From contig JADNYV010000064.1 of assembly GCA_015501055.1 (NCBI GenBank), forward strand, positions 115,838 to 179,837: a stretch of 64,000 bases of DNA, written 5' to 3'. Below, one piece after another: positions 33,199 to 45,183 of this stretch; the stretch's first letter is position 1; each line of letters starts with the position of its first letter. The notes below the pieces were generated by a model. That model saw nothing but the letters and a program-made list of their open reading frames with translations, had not been told where the DNA came from and made no database searches. The position numbers and the translations under genes are program-made. Source of the DNA: Mucidula mucida (Eukaryota; Basidiomycota; Agaricomycetes; Agaricales; Physalacriaceae).

Positions 33199-34446
33199 GA
33201 TGGTTATAAATAAAGAGAGGATGGGGCCGGGTAGTAGTCGACCTCATTTTATTCGCGCGTTATAAGTCAATATGGACCGTATGCCGGGCCGGTTCGGACA
33301 CGAGTGAGATGTGGCGGGAACGCGTTAGGTAGCTCCAAGATTGATCCCGTTTTCTGGGCCTTTTTCGGACTGTACAGCACGAGAAGAAGTGGCCATGTAA
33401 AGGACGTGTTCGTACTGGCGGGAGTCGCGGGGCAGTCCCTGTGATGACCCGCTTATCAATTAGCTAATGTGATCAAACGCACTTGTCTCTCGTCAGCCAT
33501 CCCCACATGCCCTCGCGAGAGGAGCCTCAACCCCCAAGCAAGGCAGCGGCCTCTTTAGATTCGGACGAATCTGATCTCGATGACAAGCTGGGCCCGGTAT
33601 GGTGAAATTGCTCTTAGACGGTGTCGTGTAGGCGAGTATGTTTGCGAGATTGGTAGAGCTAGAGGACCCTTTGGGCGACGAACTAACGCAGCTCTATGTT
33701 GCTCAGTAGACGCGTGCGGCGTCTCTCTTAGGTACGTACCCGCCTTTTAAACATACGGAAGATGACGAGGCGCTGCATGATGATGCAGGAGGACAGTGAG
33801 ATTGGACGACGTCGATGTCCAAAGTCATCGTGGATGAACTTGAAGAGATGACGGTAATTTATTGGGCTAGCCACAAATGCGCTTTCTTCGTGAGAAATGA
33901 GGACATTGTATGTCTGCTCGTACTGAGTTCTACTACACTAACCGTTGCTTTCAGACGTATTTCTGGCACTTTTCACGTTTCGTCTTGTATCGGTAATGTG
34001 GCGCAATACACCTATCATCTAACCATCGACGCTACTTGAACAGCCAGGAGGAAGATAAACGCCATGATTTCGTGCTTACTATCAAGGCCGAAACTATTCC
34101 GTGCGCTGAAATGGTGACCAGGAAACACAATAGATTAAGTACGAATGAACTTGGCTCAACAACTGGTTCTTCAGCTTTCATTGCCTTCTACGTCAAATGG
34201 ACGACACTTTGTACATACAGAGAATAAATACAATATTCACCAGCCAATTTCAGAAGCTGGCTGTTCAGATCGCTAATCATCGGTCCACACAGCGATTTGC
34301 CTTATTGAGCGAACAATGGCGAGCAGATGGTATATTTGTTTTTTGGTCTTGGACACGTGCGGCTCATTGCTTTCCTCTCTTCCACCATTATTCCTCTAGA
34401 ACCTACAGCAAGCCCCCGGCCAAAGCACATTCGCCATGACATTCAT
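33199..34446. other. Intergenic, with a possible acidic ORF remnant
   Basis: At 33,507 an ATG opens an acidic segment (SDESDLDDKLGP) with a possible donor after it. On a frame after 33,635 comes FARLVELEDPLGDELTQLY, followed by a TAG and then TRAASLLGTYPPFKHTEDDE-like sequence. This looks like two or three decayed exons of one gene of unknown family. The rest (33,820-34,446) shows no convincing gene. Confidence 0.3.
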
Positions 34447-36045
34447 CGACATATCTAACGTACGTCGTAGTTACTTTGACCTTGCATTTCTTAATACTCA
34501 ATGTCAGATCATGAACCGTCAGGATGGCGCACTTATTGATGTCAACCCCGCGTGGAATTTCTCGCACCCTGCAATAACCCACCCTTGGAGCGAGAAAGGA
34601 CAGAGATGTCAGAGGCCCTCGTCCGTGTTCGCTCGCTCGTCAAGGGATTGGGGCCCGGGAAAATAGCAGAAAGAGCTGGCCTCGAAGCATATGCAGCCAA
34701 ATTGGCCACTGTCATCCACCCCATCCGCTCCGTTCCCCCCGAAATTCTCAGCGAGATCTTCTCTCATTTGATTGCCGAACCCGACAATACCTGCCAATCC
34801 GTGAAGGATGGCAATTTTGTAGACAGCCTCGACACCAAAAGCGGTGTATGGGCTTTGACCCACGTCTGCACTCGCGGAGAGACATTGTCACCACTGCTTC
34901 CTCTTTGTGGACCACCGTTGGCCTACATCTCGACAAGTACCCGAAATCCGTCGCCACTGCCAACATCCTTGCTACTTACCTCGCGCGGTCGAACGAACAT
35001 GACCTGAACGTTATCATTCATTATGAAGGCGAGATATCCGCACATCCAGCTATGGAGGTCTTGATGACAACGTGTGAACGATGGCGAGGAGGTTGGTTCG
35101 CCCTTCTTTTTGAGACTTTCCTAGTGTGGGATACACCATTCCCTTTCAAGCGGCTGGAGAAGCTCCGCGTCTGTATGCCACAGCTGGAGGTCCCATTGTC
35201 TATAGAGGACCCGAAAGCGCGATGTCGCGCATTTAGCAGCGCGCTTGGCCTCAGGGACGTCGCAGTCGACAACCACTTCATATTTCGACTGTTGTTTGAC
35301 CTCAACTGGAGCATTGTGCACCGCTTCTGTCAGGAGCAGAGGTTCTCGGAAGATTTCTCGAGTCTTGTCCAGGAACGGACGTTCTCTGGTCGTTACTCAC
35401 CCTCCGCGACGTATCCTCCGTAGATATGGCCCAATTCGACATCGAGGAAGTAGGTGAGGCGCGGTGGCTGTTGTGGCGGAATATGCCGCTAAGCATGGTA
35501 CGGAATGCGGCGCTCTCCTTTTTGGTGCTGAAAGGTGCGCCAAGGGGCTGGCAGCAGATGTTCTCTTATCTCGAACTCCCTAACCTGCAAACACTCCATT
35601 GTCATCCCAGCTCTACCGTTGAGCTGTTTCCTGCCCCTCTTCCCGCGGTCATAGGCAACGGCCTACACAAGCTGGTGGTGCATGTCGTCGCCAACACCAA
35701 CACGGACAGGATCATTGCATTTCTCAAAATGACACCCAATCTCGTCCAATTGACGATGACATTCGACGAGTCTTTCGACATTGGTCCCATCTGCGCCGGC
35801 ATCTTCAGTGTGACGCCCGATTAGTCCCCCGACTTACTACTCTCATCCTAACTACTATCCGCGGCATCAAGGTCGTTATAACAAAAGAGTTTATCACAGC
35901 TTTGAAGACACGAGTGGATGGGCGGTCCGGGGTTTTCCCTTTGAAGCTCAGGATAGAATCATCCGAGTTCACTGTGGCAGATACGATGGTGCAAGAAGAG
36001 CTAGACAGTTTGCTGTTGGGACCGGATCCTTCTAGTGTTGCTTGA
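34447..36045 (+). pseudogene. Broken duplicate of the 3.1-4.8 kb F-box gene (inverted)
   Basis: This is collinear with the F-box gene at 3140-4775 from the start-codon region to the C-terminus, in opposite orientation. The first codon is ATA instead of ATG (34,453). The intron and its GTACGT donor are still present, so this is a DNA-level duplicate and not a retrocopy. The N-terminal segment (34,530-34,560) has lost bases. The F-box itself survives (HPIRSVPPEILSEIFSHLIA). One base is missing at 34,875/34,876 (the Trp codon of CARWRG), one near 35,361-35,367 and one near 35,819-35,823. Between them the frame is open and similar (SSLWTTVGLHLDKYPKS, LPNLQTLHCHPSS, TFDESFDIGPIC). It ends at a TGA at 36,043 after LLLGPDP. 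It is a non-functional relic. Confidence 0.9.
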
Positions 36046-36217
36046 TCAAAGTACCCTTTTTACATCATGAGCCAGTTTATCCTATGTACATACAGTCTTA
36101 TCTCTACAATTGAACAATCGTCATCCAGAATCATTCGAAAAATTCCATTCTTCAAGAACCCCGTCCACTGCAACCAACAATTCGGAGATGATACCATGCT
36201 GGACGTCCTGAGTGGCG

Positions 36218-37112
36218 TCATCCTCTATTAGGCTGGAAGAATCTTGTAACTTCGCGCGAAAGACGTTGATCTACTCCTGTACGGTACGTTCCGAAGAGGG
36301 CACGTTGGCGAAGCGAAAGACGATGGCGAAGGGAAAGGTACTGCCAGTTCATAAGCGAAAGTCCCATTGTCTTCAGAAGAAGAGGCTGTAGTGAAAGGAC
36401 GTGACGTTGACGATTGGCGTTTATAAGTGGGTGAAGGCGATGAGGAGGAGAAAGAAGGTGGTTCGGAAAGGAAATCAAGAGTCGGTACAGAGAGGTTTGA
36501 GCGTAGATGGCTTGTCGCCAATGAGAATTGGGAGATGGTGTCATCCCGCGACGAGGATGCTCTGCAGACTGAGGTGTATGGCCAGCCGAAAGGCCGCCGA
36601 AACTAGTCGACTTGGAGCTTCGAGAAGGAGTACAAGGAAAGGACTCGAGAGGGGTTGCAGACAGTACTGAACAATTTCGGCGCTTGGGTGTGATCTTGAG
36701 GGAAGGGGTCTGCTTGAAAAAGAGGCTGTCATTATCGTGGCTTGGATCTGGCACCGCAGCAAGGCGTTTCTGTGACTTGTGGCATCAGGGATAATGACAA
36801 TCACGAGGAGTATAGTATACTGCCTACCGTTTCCGAAGGATATGCGGAATTAGAACTGAATGCCAGTGATTCCCCGCTGGAAGACTTTACGCGATGGCGA
36901 GTCAAAGGCGAGATGTCTTGATGAGTAGACAGCGTTGCGCGTTGTTCTGCTTCACAAAGTTGCACGACTTCAAAGCGATGAGGAGTATTGTCACGAATGG
37001 CGACGCGTGTCTTCATTGTAACGCGTTGGGATGATGAAGTGCTGGTATTGGCGAGGTCAGAAGCATTCAGCGAAGGAGGATCAGAAGCATCGACTTTGAG
37101 CGAGGTAGCCAT
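36218..37112 (-). CDS. Disordered Ser/Pro-rich protein, possible frameshift
   Basis: Starts at ATG 37112. Exon 1 is 37112-36828, then a 52-nt intron (GTAGGC...CACAAG), and exon 2 is 36775-36218, joined in frame to about 280 aa. The N-terminal 95 residues are polar (ASDPPSLNASDLANTSTSSS, then IRDNTPHRFEVVQLCEAEQR). The middle is rich in Ser, Thr and Pro with Lys/Arg clusters (KQTPSLKITPKRRNCSV, STSFGGLSAGHTPQS), a pattern typical of phosphorylated regulatory proteins. After about 36,540 another frame (SNLSVPTLDFLSEPPSFSS, then SPTYKRQSSTSRPFTTASSS, stop at 36,228) looks more natural than the annotated one, so a one-base shift is likely. No domain is recognised. Confidence 0.45.
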
Positions 37113-37378
37113 TTTGAGCTGATGAAGGGAGGAAGCAAGCCGCTGAACTTGTCGATCGTCTCCAACTTGCCCGGACCGGGTCGCATGAGCCGCCACTGGC
37201 GCCTTGATGCTTTGCAATAACGCGGTCGTCCTGCACAGAGCTGTAATGAATAAATTTGTGAGGGACCGAATCAAGGCATATAGGGAGTGAAAATTTTGAC
37301 ATCAATTGAAACTTTCATATCAATTACAAAAGGCATAAACGAAGCAAGTAGACGATAACTAGACAGGACAGCGGAGGA

Positions 37379-38120
37379 TCATGAACGAACGCAGTCAGGT
37401 ATTTCATAGACCAAGAATTTGAGGAGTAGAGACAGAGATAACCCGGTCATGACGGCCGCTCTACTCAAATCCGTAGTCAACTCTCTCTCGCTCTTGAGAT
37501 CAGCAAGGGTGTCATGCTCATAATCTTTGAAGAGATATGGCGCAACTTCCGCCATCTACAAAACCATAGATGAGGACGATTGCGAAGCATAAAAATGACC
37601 ACACCTCATTTAAGCTGAATAAATCGTTCGTTAAGTCGCCTTCATCGATAGCGGCACTCATTTCATCAGTGTAACCGTAGTGATGCGTGTGGTAGTCTTG
37701 TTGGATGAGTGTTCCGGGAATGAGACGCTCGGCGCCAGCGCGGTGGAAGTGGAGGGGCAGTGAAGTTGACTGGCATCACGGACGTCTTCGAGGCATGCGA
37801 TCTCTTCGCCTGCGGCCCTCCCTTGGCTTCGGCTTGAATTCGTAACCAGAATACATCTCCTTGTGCAGCGCCTTTGCAGCCTCTTCGGCATCGATGAACA
37901 GACCACGCTCATATGCTCCGAGATTATTCCAAGCGTCGACTGTGGCTGCGGTGAACGACAGATTATAATACTTTTTGAAGATCGTATACGCGTTCGGTGC
38001 GCGCGAAATCTCGTCGTGGACGGGATCGACCTGTGTGTCCTTCATGTACTGCAGGATGAAATCCTGTGGAGACGTGGCTGGAGTAGTGGCGGACGGGGGA
38101 ACTGTCGTGGATGAGGCCAT
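37379..38120 (-). CDS. HMG-box protein with an in-frame TGA
   Basis: Starts at ATG 38120. The first frame gives 114 aa. Residues about 40-97 form an HMG-box: SRAPNAYTIFKKYYN, AWNNLGAYERGLFIDAEEA (core Trp at 64), ALHKEMYSGYEFKPKPRE, then a basic cluster (GRRRRDRMPRRRP). The codon after this is TGA (37778-37776). The same frame then stays open for 57 more codons (to 37605, ending DLTNDLFSLNE), crosses an intact 49-nt intron (37604-37556) and continues for 58 codons to a stop at 37379 (MAEVAPYLFKDYEHDTLADL...). The total would be about 230 codons. No frame-keeping intron removes the TGA. So either the gene has a nonsense mutation or a base error is present. HMG-box proteins bind DNA in the nucleus; in fungi some are mating or developmental regulators. 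No mating-type genes are seen nearby. Confidence 0.65.
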
Positions 38121-39967
38121 GGCGCTGTTGTTGTGGTTGCGGGATATCTGTCGAGCGTGTTTGGTGAGATGAGTGGCAGCGTTCGTGGTTATGAGTGAGA
38201 GCCAAAGGAGTCGACAAAGGCCTATAATGTATATTCTTGTCACGTGAACTTTCATCACCTAAGTTACTTGGTTTGGACCGTCCACAGGCATTGCCAAGAA
38301 GAACAATGAACGAGCGCAGCACGATTGAAGGGTCCTTCGACACCATTGATAGTATAATGGCACCAACAATACCATTCCCGCGGACAAAGCGCTACGACAA
38401 AGAAGTGTGGCGCGAAAGAAAAAGCCAGGAAATCCACAGAATAGCGAAGCTACAAATGTCGAGTGAGTTCTAGTGGTATGGAAAATTGAGGGAAGAAAGC
38501 CTTACCTCGATGTCTTGCACTCTCCATTGACCAGCAGAAAGGATAGTGTAGCCATACGTCGAAAAACGAAGAATGAAGATAGACAAACGTGCGTTCTTCG
38601 TAGAAGATCTCGACAAGCCCCTGTTTGAACGAAAGACGGGCCACGTAGAGATTTTTTATAGAAAAAAGTGTGGTCAGCAGGAGTCACGGTAAATCGACCA
38701 AGCAAGCAGTCGTTGGTTCTTTCACCTGAGGAAGACTGGTGGCCATTCGCATTCAGTTCAGCCGGTAGCTCCACGAAAAGATGACTGCAGAATATGTTCA
38801 GCGCCGAGAGTTTGAAGAAGAGATAATATTACAATGATTCATGTAGTAGTCTCGAACCAGCCGCTCGACGCCGATCTTCTGAGGGGATGAAGCTTCGCCA
38901 TCCATCCGATCGGCTTGGTGAAGCGACTGGTGTCGAGTCAAGATTCACTGCATAGCGGGTAGTACTTCTGTGCCATTCAGAGGTAGTCCTTGTTGAGGAT
39001 TCCTCACGCGCTACGGAGAGCATCATAAAGCCAGATGAAGTATACACGTAGCACTTGCGTAGCATTGAGCGTGAGGTGAGATAGGGTAGCTCGGAGGATA
39101 CTATCAGGATGTCAGTAAGAACGCGCATCGGTACATTGAAGAAGAAGACCCGCACACGCGCCATTTCGGCCTTCGCCCATTTGCCTTTGGGCAATGCTGG
39201 CGTGTAGAGAAGCTGCTGGTCAGAATCCAGATATTTACTGCCAGTGATGGTTCGGAAGGAACCGTGATCGGGCGTTGAAACGTTAACGTTGATCACTGAC
39301 TTCGAACCAACACAGGCCCAACAGTCTTCTCTCTCTGACGCAACTGGAAGCTAAGCTTTGACGAGATCGCAATACAATATCTACCATATCCTCCGTATAT
39401 ACCATTGCTAATTCTTTACTACATACTCGCCGCAACATGACTCCCAGAACACCATTGGTATCACGCCTTGCATATCTCTGTGATTCGCAGCTAAAGTGCT
39501 AACTACCATATCATCCTGCGCAGAGCATCATGCACCCTTGGACTACTCTTCGATACATCTTCGCTCGCTCTCCTGATGTCATGATTCTTGACTTTGGATG
39601 CTAGACATATACCTAGTCGGTACCGGGCATGTCTGAAAACGAAGGAACGTCATCCTGATAGTCCATTATATTATTCCAGTTTTCTGTGTCTTTCCAAACG
39701 CGTTCATCCTGAAATGCGTGTCCACGAAACGTACCAGAGCCTGCCTATTCATGTGGTACGCACTTTCCTCTTTCTGAGCACCACAAATCCTGATGCTCAG
39801 CTAATGCATCTACAACTCACTCCAGCAATGGGTGTTTATCTGCTCGTGGTCATAGCGTTGGGTCCACATCCGCTTTGGACTGCGCGCTCGTCCCCAGTCC
39901 ACCGATCGCCCTTTGTTCTCAGCCTCATTGTTCCGTCACGGTCGTTAAATACCTCGACGTTGAAGAC
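38121..39967. other. Unresolved region with candidate minus-strand exons
   Basis: On the minus strand, frames at 39,296-38,829 (e.g. SKYLDSDQQLLYTPALPKGK) and at about 38,825-38,465 (FKLSALNIFCSHLFVELPAE, then DHTFFYKKSLRGPSFVQTG) look partly protein-like. They have no ATG, begin after possible splice acceptors, and I could not join them. They may be exons of one gene or a decayed one. On the plus strand nothing is convincing. Confidence 0.35.
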
Positions 39968-40578
39968 GCTCCGAACGACCACTATTCTTTTCATCATGCT
40001 CCCACCCCAACCTTGACTCTCTTCGCCCCAAGCCCGAATACAAGTCCGGGATAGCAACCGTGTGCGACCTGAGCACGCGTCTTCTGAAGCGCAAAAGAGA
40101 TGAAGAAGAGGAACCCAGTTCTACGCGCGCGGCAAAGGAACAGACGCAGGAACAGGGAAGCGATAAGGCTAACAAGGTTGAAGATACTGCAACGCAGAAA
40201 TGCGACACACCCTCAGAGAAAGACGCCGCTGAACATCACGCGTCAGCTGCGAATGTGCGGGAACATAGCGCGCATCCCATCCCCTACAACAAGTATCTGC
40301 CTCATTTCCCTCTCAATCCGACTCCCTCGCGTCAAATCTACGACGCCCATCTCCAGCACGCGTCTATCAAACCCAAAGATCTTCATGACTTGATCGCGTA
40401 CCATCATGCTATTCATAACGCTGCTCATCTGCATGGCTACTATTCGTCTGCCAAGCACGGGAAGAGCTACACGACGACGACGACCCACACGTTCGTTCAT
40501 AAGGTGAGCTGGTCTTCAATTCAATCTTCCTGCCTACTGACAACTTGCTGGTAGGGACAAGGACGAGGTCTCCATTGA
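39968..40578 (+). CDS. Hypothetical protein, acidic/basic N-terminus and His-rich part (5' end missing)
   Basis: An open frame from about 39,968 runs through RPKPEYKSGIATVCDLSTRL, then KRKRDEEEEPSSTRAAKEQT, then a block around IPYNKYLPHFPLNPTPSRQI and a His-rich stretch (AYHHAIHNAAHLHGYYSS). A GTGAGC donor at 40504 and a GGTAG acceptor at 40554 add a short last exon (40555-40578, GQGRGLH, stop). No in-frame ATG is seen, so the first exon lies upstream and is not identified; the GTG at 40060 should not be taken as a start. KRKRDEEEE could be a nuclear localisation signal. I recognise no family. Confidence 0.45.
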
Positions 40579-43500
40579 TTGACTGTAGCAACCTAAGCAA
40601 GTTGAGTACATGGACTTTGTAAATTTATGAGAAGGAGTAAAACATACCACGAGTATGGAACGCAGTTATGAAAAACTCAGGCCCTAAGCGATCCACTCGG
40701 AAGTGGCAAGAATAGGTGGATGTTTATCTCTCCCAATGCCTGACCTCCGGTTCTCCGATAAGAGTCGTATGCGCGCCTCGGACGTCGATCCCACTTCGAC
40801 CGAATAGTGTTTTTCGTGGTAGCGTTTCGCGGAGACTCGGCGAATTGGACCACAACAAGTACCACTGGTGGATCGCATACTAGACTATCGCCACAAAAAT
40901 ATGACTCCTGGTTTATTAGTGGAAGCTTTGCATGAGCGCTTGCCTCTCGTTTTCACAATGGCGTGGACTGCGGGTGAAGTGTCGTAGCTTCTAAGTATGT
41001 GAACCTACTATCATTAGTTGCCTCGAGGTGGGCCTTGCTCCCGCACCAACACTCAGACAACGACGTAGAAAGTGCGGGGGTGAGAAGTAAACTTCATTTG
41101 GGTATAGTTCCTAACCTCCGCAAAGATATGGGCAAGACGCTTCACCCCATTCAATAATCAGCCGTCGCAAGCTTGGACAAGCATCGTTTCTCAGTCTGGT
41201 GCCGCGTTCTAAAATGGGAGGCATCATTAAGTCTCAAAACTTACAGTAATAACGTACTCCCAGTTGAAACAATTATACCGCCGCAGAATAAGCGCAACAA
41301 CCGACTTCATCCCCACGCAGGCGGCGTCCACCATCGCATTGATACCTAGTCCTTCTCCGATATCCCCTCTGGCGCCATTTTCAGGCTCCGCAACAGAGAA
41401 CGAGGGATGCAATCTCACCCGAGTTCGACGGAGCTGGAAATTTTTAGGCAGATCGAGACAGCAGTCACTAAATGCCACCCATTGAGGACAGCCGAACCTA
41501 TCAGTTAGAAATGGATATCGAATGGGGAGCGGGGTTGTGAAAAAATCCCTTACATATGAAACTTCCTAGACGGGTACTTACAACACACGGAGACCAACAG
41601 CACCAGCATCTCCGAACAAGGGAAGTTGCGAACCTTATAGTACGGAGGCGCACGCACATGCGAAGCGAGTGACGCATGCATCTACGTGAGTAGTTTTATT
41701 CGTCTTTGATTGGATAAAGAATCCATAACAGAACCACGAGATGGGCCTACAGGAACCGCCGCTAGTTGGGTGGCGTTAAGCTTTGTTCGTGCAGATTGCC
41801 GAATAATGATCGTCGAATCAGTATCCTATTGTCCCAGGGAAAGCTTCGGGTAACTGCGGCAAAACAGGCAGGGCGGAGAGCGGAGAAACGCTGCTGGCTA
41901 TGCAGCATGATATGCCAGGGACCCCTTCAGGATAGTCGTACCGTAGACGGCCCACCATGCGAATGGAAAGAGAGAGGCGGTGCTACCAAATCGGGACTTG
42001 CTGACGCGTACAATGCAAAATCAATAGTGGTAAATAACGCGCTCCTTCCTGTTTCCACGAGGATGCCTGACTTGGACGAGCATCGACGACCGCGTGTACG
42101 GTTCATGTTCTGGCACTAGGTGTTTGCCGTCAGTAACAGCTGCTTCCCTTCCATCAATTGCTCTCGAACTGGAAACTGTCGGTGACAGTGCACAACGCGT
42201 GGCAACTTCGACACTGATATCTCACAGTGGGATTATACGACCCCCAATAAGCTCCGTCCGATATTACCTCCTTTGCCATGCTGAAAGGTTTGATTGCAGT
42301 CCCACATCATAAGGATGATGTTCTTCATGACGACTCACAGCTATTCTCTTCATTTTACTGCTTTATAGGAAAGTGCCGAAAGGAAGGCTCCCGCGTTACC
42401 TCACAGCTAGGACTATTCTAGACGATATCGAATTCCCTTTATTCCTCGTGTGTTGTTCATCGTTTTCGACACTGGGGTTGCGACTCGGCGTCATGAATTC
42501 TGTTGATCATTCGCGCGATCAATTCGAAATCCCTTTCCAGACGTGCTATTGAGCGTGTTCTACAATGGTCGGCATGTTTGTTAGCTGCACTGTTTTTTTT
42601 CTCGACGTAATGGTATGTTTACGAACCGTCTCACTGTGTTCGGCCTCGCCCAAGGGTTGTCTAGTAAGTCCGGTTCCTGTATGGAATCATCATGCAAACC
42701 TACCCGTCTTCAGGTCTATAATCGTCGCTAACGGCCGGCCCATACAACCGCCGCTTTTCGTCCCCGCAGTTCCAATTATGTCACTCATCCTCGATAAACG
42801 TCAATGAAGAGGACTTGTCAAGCTCCTCGTTTCGAGCTTGTAAAGGCAAGGCGGAGCAGGGATAAGTCTCCTTTCTTTGCCCTGTAAGACGGCTCCTAGT
42901 CGTCTCATGCAATTCGCTGCCTATCGATGCCCCCGCGAATTGTCTGACTGTCCAGCAACAGAACAGACTCATTGGGGTTCGGACCCATGTGAAGCGAGCC
43001 ATCGTGTTCATAGCGTAAGCATCTGAAAGAAGGAAGTCCAACAAGTTTTAACATGCATACCAAGTGGATGAACCAATAATGCACGCGATGACCGGTGGTC
43101 TAGTAACTCACCAAGTCGAGTAGATTGCATGCGTCTGATGATCCGGAGTTATCGATATATCTAACCAAGTGCTTCTGTGAGCAATTGCTTTTTTTGTCAG
43201 ATCTTGTTCTAAAATCCTCATCCCGAATGGGGTTTACTGACCACCTCTTGCGTCTAATCGATACACTGCCGAATCATTTCCGGTCGCTCACCTCACTCCC
43301 GAATCGCGTAATCCGTAGTGGCATGAAGACGTGTACAACGTGAAGGTAGCGGCAAGTACCTCTTTGGAGTTCGCGAGTTCTACTGAGTAGGAAATGTGCT
43401 GACAGCTGTTCAAAAGCAAGATCTGAAGTACGCTGGTGGAAGTTATCCGAGATCAATTGTGTTTGTCTCCCGCGCCCATCGCTCCTCAAGTACCATGCAA

Positions 43501-44964
43501 GTAGTGCCGGTCGCAGGTTCTGTGTGTACCAATGCGTACTCTATTCCACATGGCTCTAATGCACCTCTTGGGTATCTCTGCGGCTGATCTTATTTACCGT
43601 TTGCAGCTATGTTGAGTTCTTGTAGCGCATAGCTTCATCTTAACATCCAGGACGTCCTCGCGTGCATTCTCGGCTTCCACTGTACTCAATTATACCTTTC
43701 GTACAAGCGTACCATGGTATTACGGCGACTCAGTACATCATGAAAGATGCATTGGTCGAAACATCTTTGTTATCATCTGCGTTCCGACCTCAGCCCTCAT
43801 CGCTGATCCGCCGCCCGCCGTCGATACGATGCCTGATCCTGGTGCTGATGGAGCCTGCGATGCGCGGCTTTGCTTGGATACGTCGGGGCCTAATACGTGT
43901 CTAAGTCGCGGTTTGAATATACGTTGACATTCGTCGCTTATGTAGTAGTGCCACGGAGCGGTTCCCGCGATACACACACAAAACCGACGCAGACAGCATT
44001 GAGAACGCGTGCCAGCTGTCATATCTGTGAACCTTTGTTCAATCGGCGCAGAGTGCGAAGCCACAGGAAATGGGTTGTACGAATAGAGGGCTCCAAAACG
44101 TGCGGGCGCTGTAGATGTACGGTAAGATCAAGTCCGCATCGAGCTTGGCCGAGGAAGAGCTTCATAATATGCTAACTGACTTTTTTTTGTCTTGGACGGC
44201 CACGGCACGTCGGAAAACGCGATTTCTCACAGAGGAGGACCGATTTCAAAGAAATGAAGTCAAGAAACCCCTTCGTATTCTTCACGGATTCTTCCAGGTG
44301 ACCTGTGTCAATTCACTGGAACAACTGACGAATAAGTTGCTCGATTACTGGTGTATACCGCGGAAGCGACCGAGTTAATAATCGATAATCAGAGTCATGT
44401 CAAATCAAAAAAGAGCAGAACTTGAGAGATGCTCGGCGTACCGAAATACCCGGAAATCTTGAGGCAGAAGACGACCGCACGAACGGTCCCCACTACAACT
44501 GATGAACTTTACGACGATCGTACACCAAGATTTTCAAGACTGTCTCATGCTTGCGTCAGTGCTTCGTACGCGTCAAACAGACGCTCGGTCTGGATGGACT
44601 CATTCGAGTTATGTTTCTCCGACACTTCGTCTATGAGTTCCACACATTTGGTTCGTTCCTAGTATCTTTGCACGGATTATAAGTATCACGAGTCTGCCAC
44701 GGCTGGACTAAACGGGACTGACATCCTGAGTGAGTATCTCACTGGTACTTCTCTTCATATTTCTATGTCGGACTGACTGATGGATTGTGGCGAGCTCGTG
44801 ATCGCCCTATAAGATTGAACACCAATTCTACCAACTCTGACTTTTTTCAGCGGGAGAAAGCTTCTGCGTCACATTTTCTGCGACATGGTCAAACAATCCA
44901 GGCAAAATCTCAGGGAATCAGAGCGATTCGGACTAGGAACAGGTTACTACAGCTGCGCCGGAGA
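40579..44964. other. Gene-poor stretch, no recognisable gene
   Basis: Many short overlapping frames on both strands, none with a recognisable domain. No long direct or inverted repeat is obvious by eye and no retrotransposon motifs (RT, integrase) appear in the frames. A frame near 44,010-44,120 has two CxxC pairs (SCHIC ... TCGRC) but the spacing fits no zinc-finger class that I know. This may be decayed accessory sequence. Confidence 0.4.
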
Positions 44965-45183
44965 ATGAAAGTCTCCATTAGTATGATGCTTCTTCTTCTC
45001 CTGGTAGCTATGACCTTATTCCCCTTGGGCTACTGCTCGGCCTGTGCAGATGACGCTGTATTCGGAGCCAGTAGTAGAAACGACCTGATCTCAATTCAAG
45101 CGCCACAATGTGAACTTCATTGGAACAGCTCGGGGCCTCGGGAGCTTATATTACTGCAGTCTAGCTTATATAACAGACTTTAG
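44965..45183 (+). CDS. Possible small secreted peptide
   Basis: A 72-codon ATG frame. It starts with a strong signal-peptide-like stretch (MKVSISMMLLLLLVAMTLFP) and possible cleavage after CSA. The short mature part has two or three cysteines and one N-glycosylation site (NSS). There is no family match, and it may be a chance ORF. Confidence 0.2.
   Translation: MKVSISMMLLLLLVAMTLFPLGYCSACADDAVFGASSRNDLISIQAPQCELHWNSSGPRELILLQSSLYNRL

Noticed and set aside
40060..40554. 164-codon frame with apparent start at 40060
   Set aside because: The start codon is GTG, and the frame continues upstream without an ATG. The gene was kept but with an unknown first exon and a splice at 40504.
44010..44120. 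Possible zinc-finger protein (SCHIC ... TCGRC)
   Set aside because: The cysteine spacing fits neither Zn2Cys6 nor C2H2 classes, and the frame has no start or continuation.
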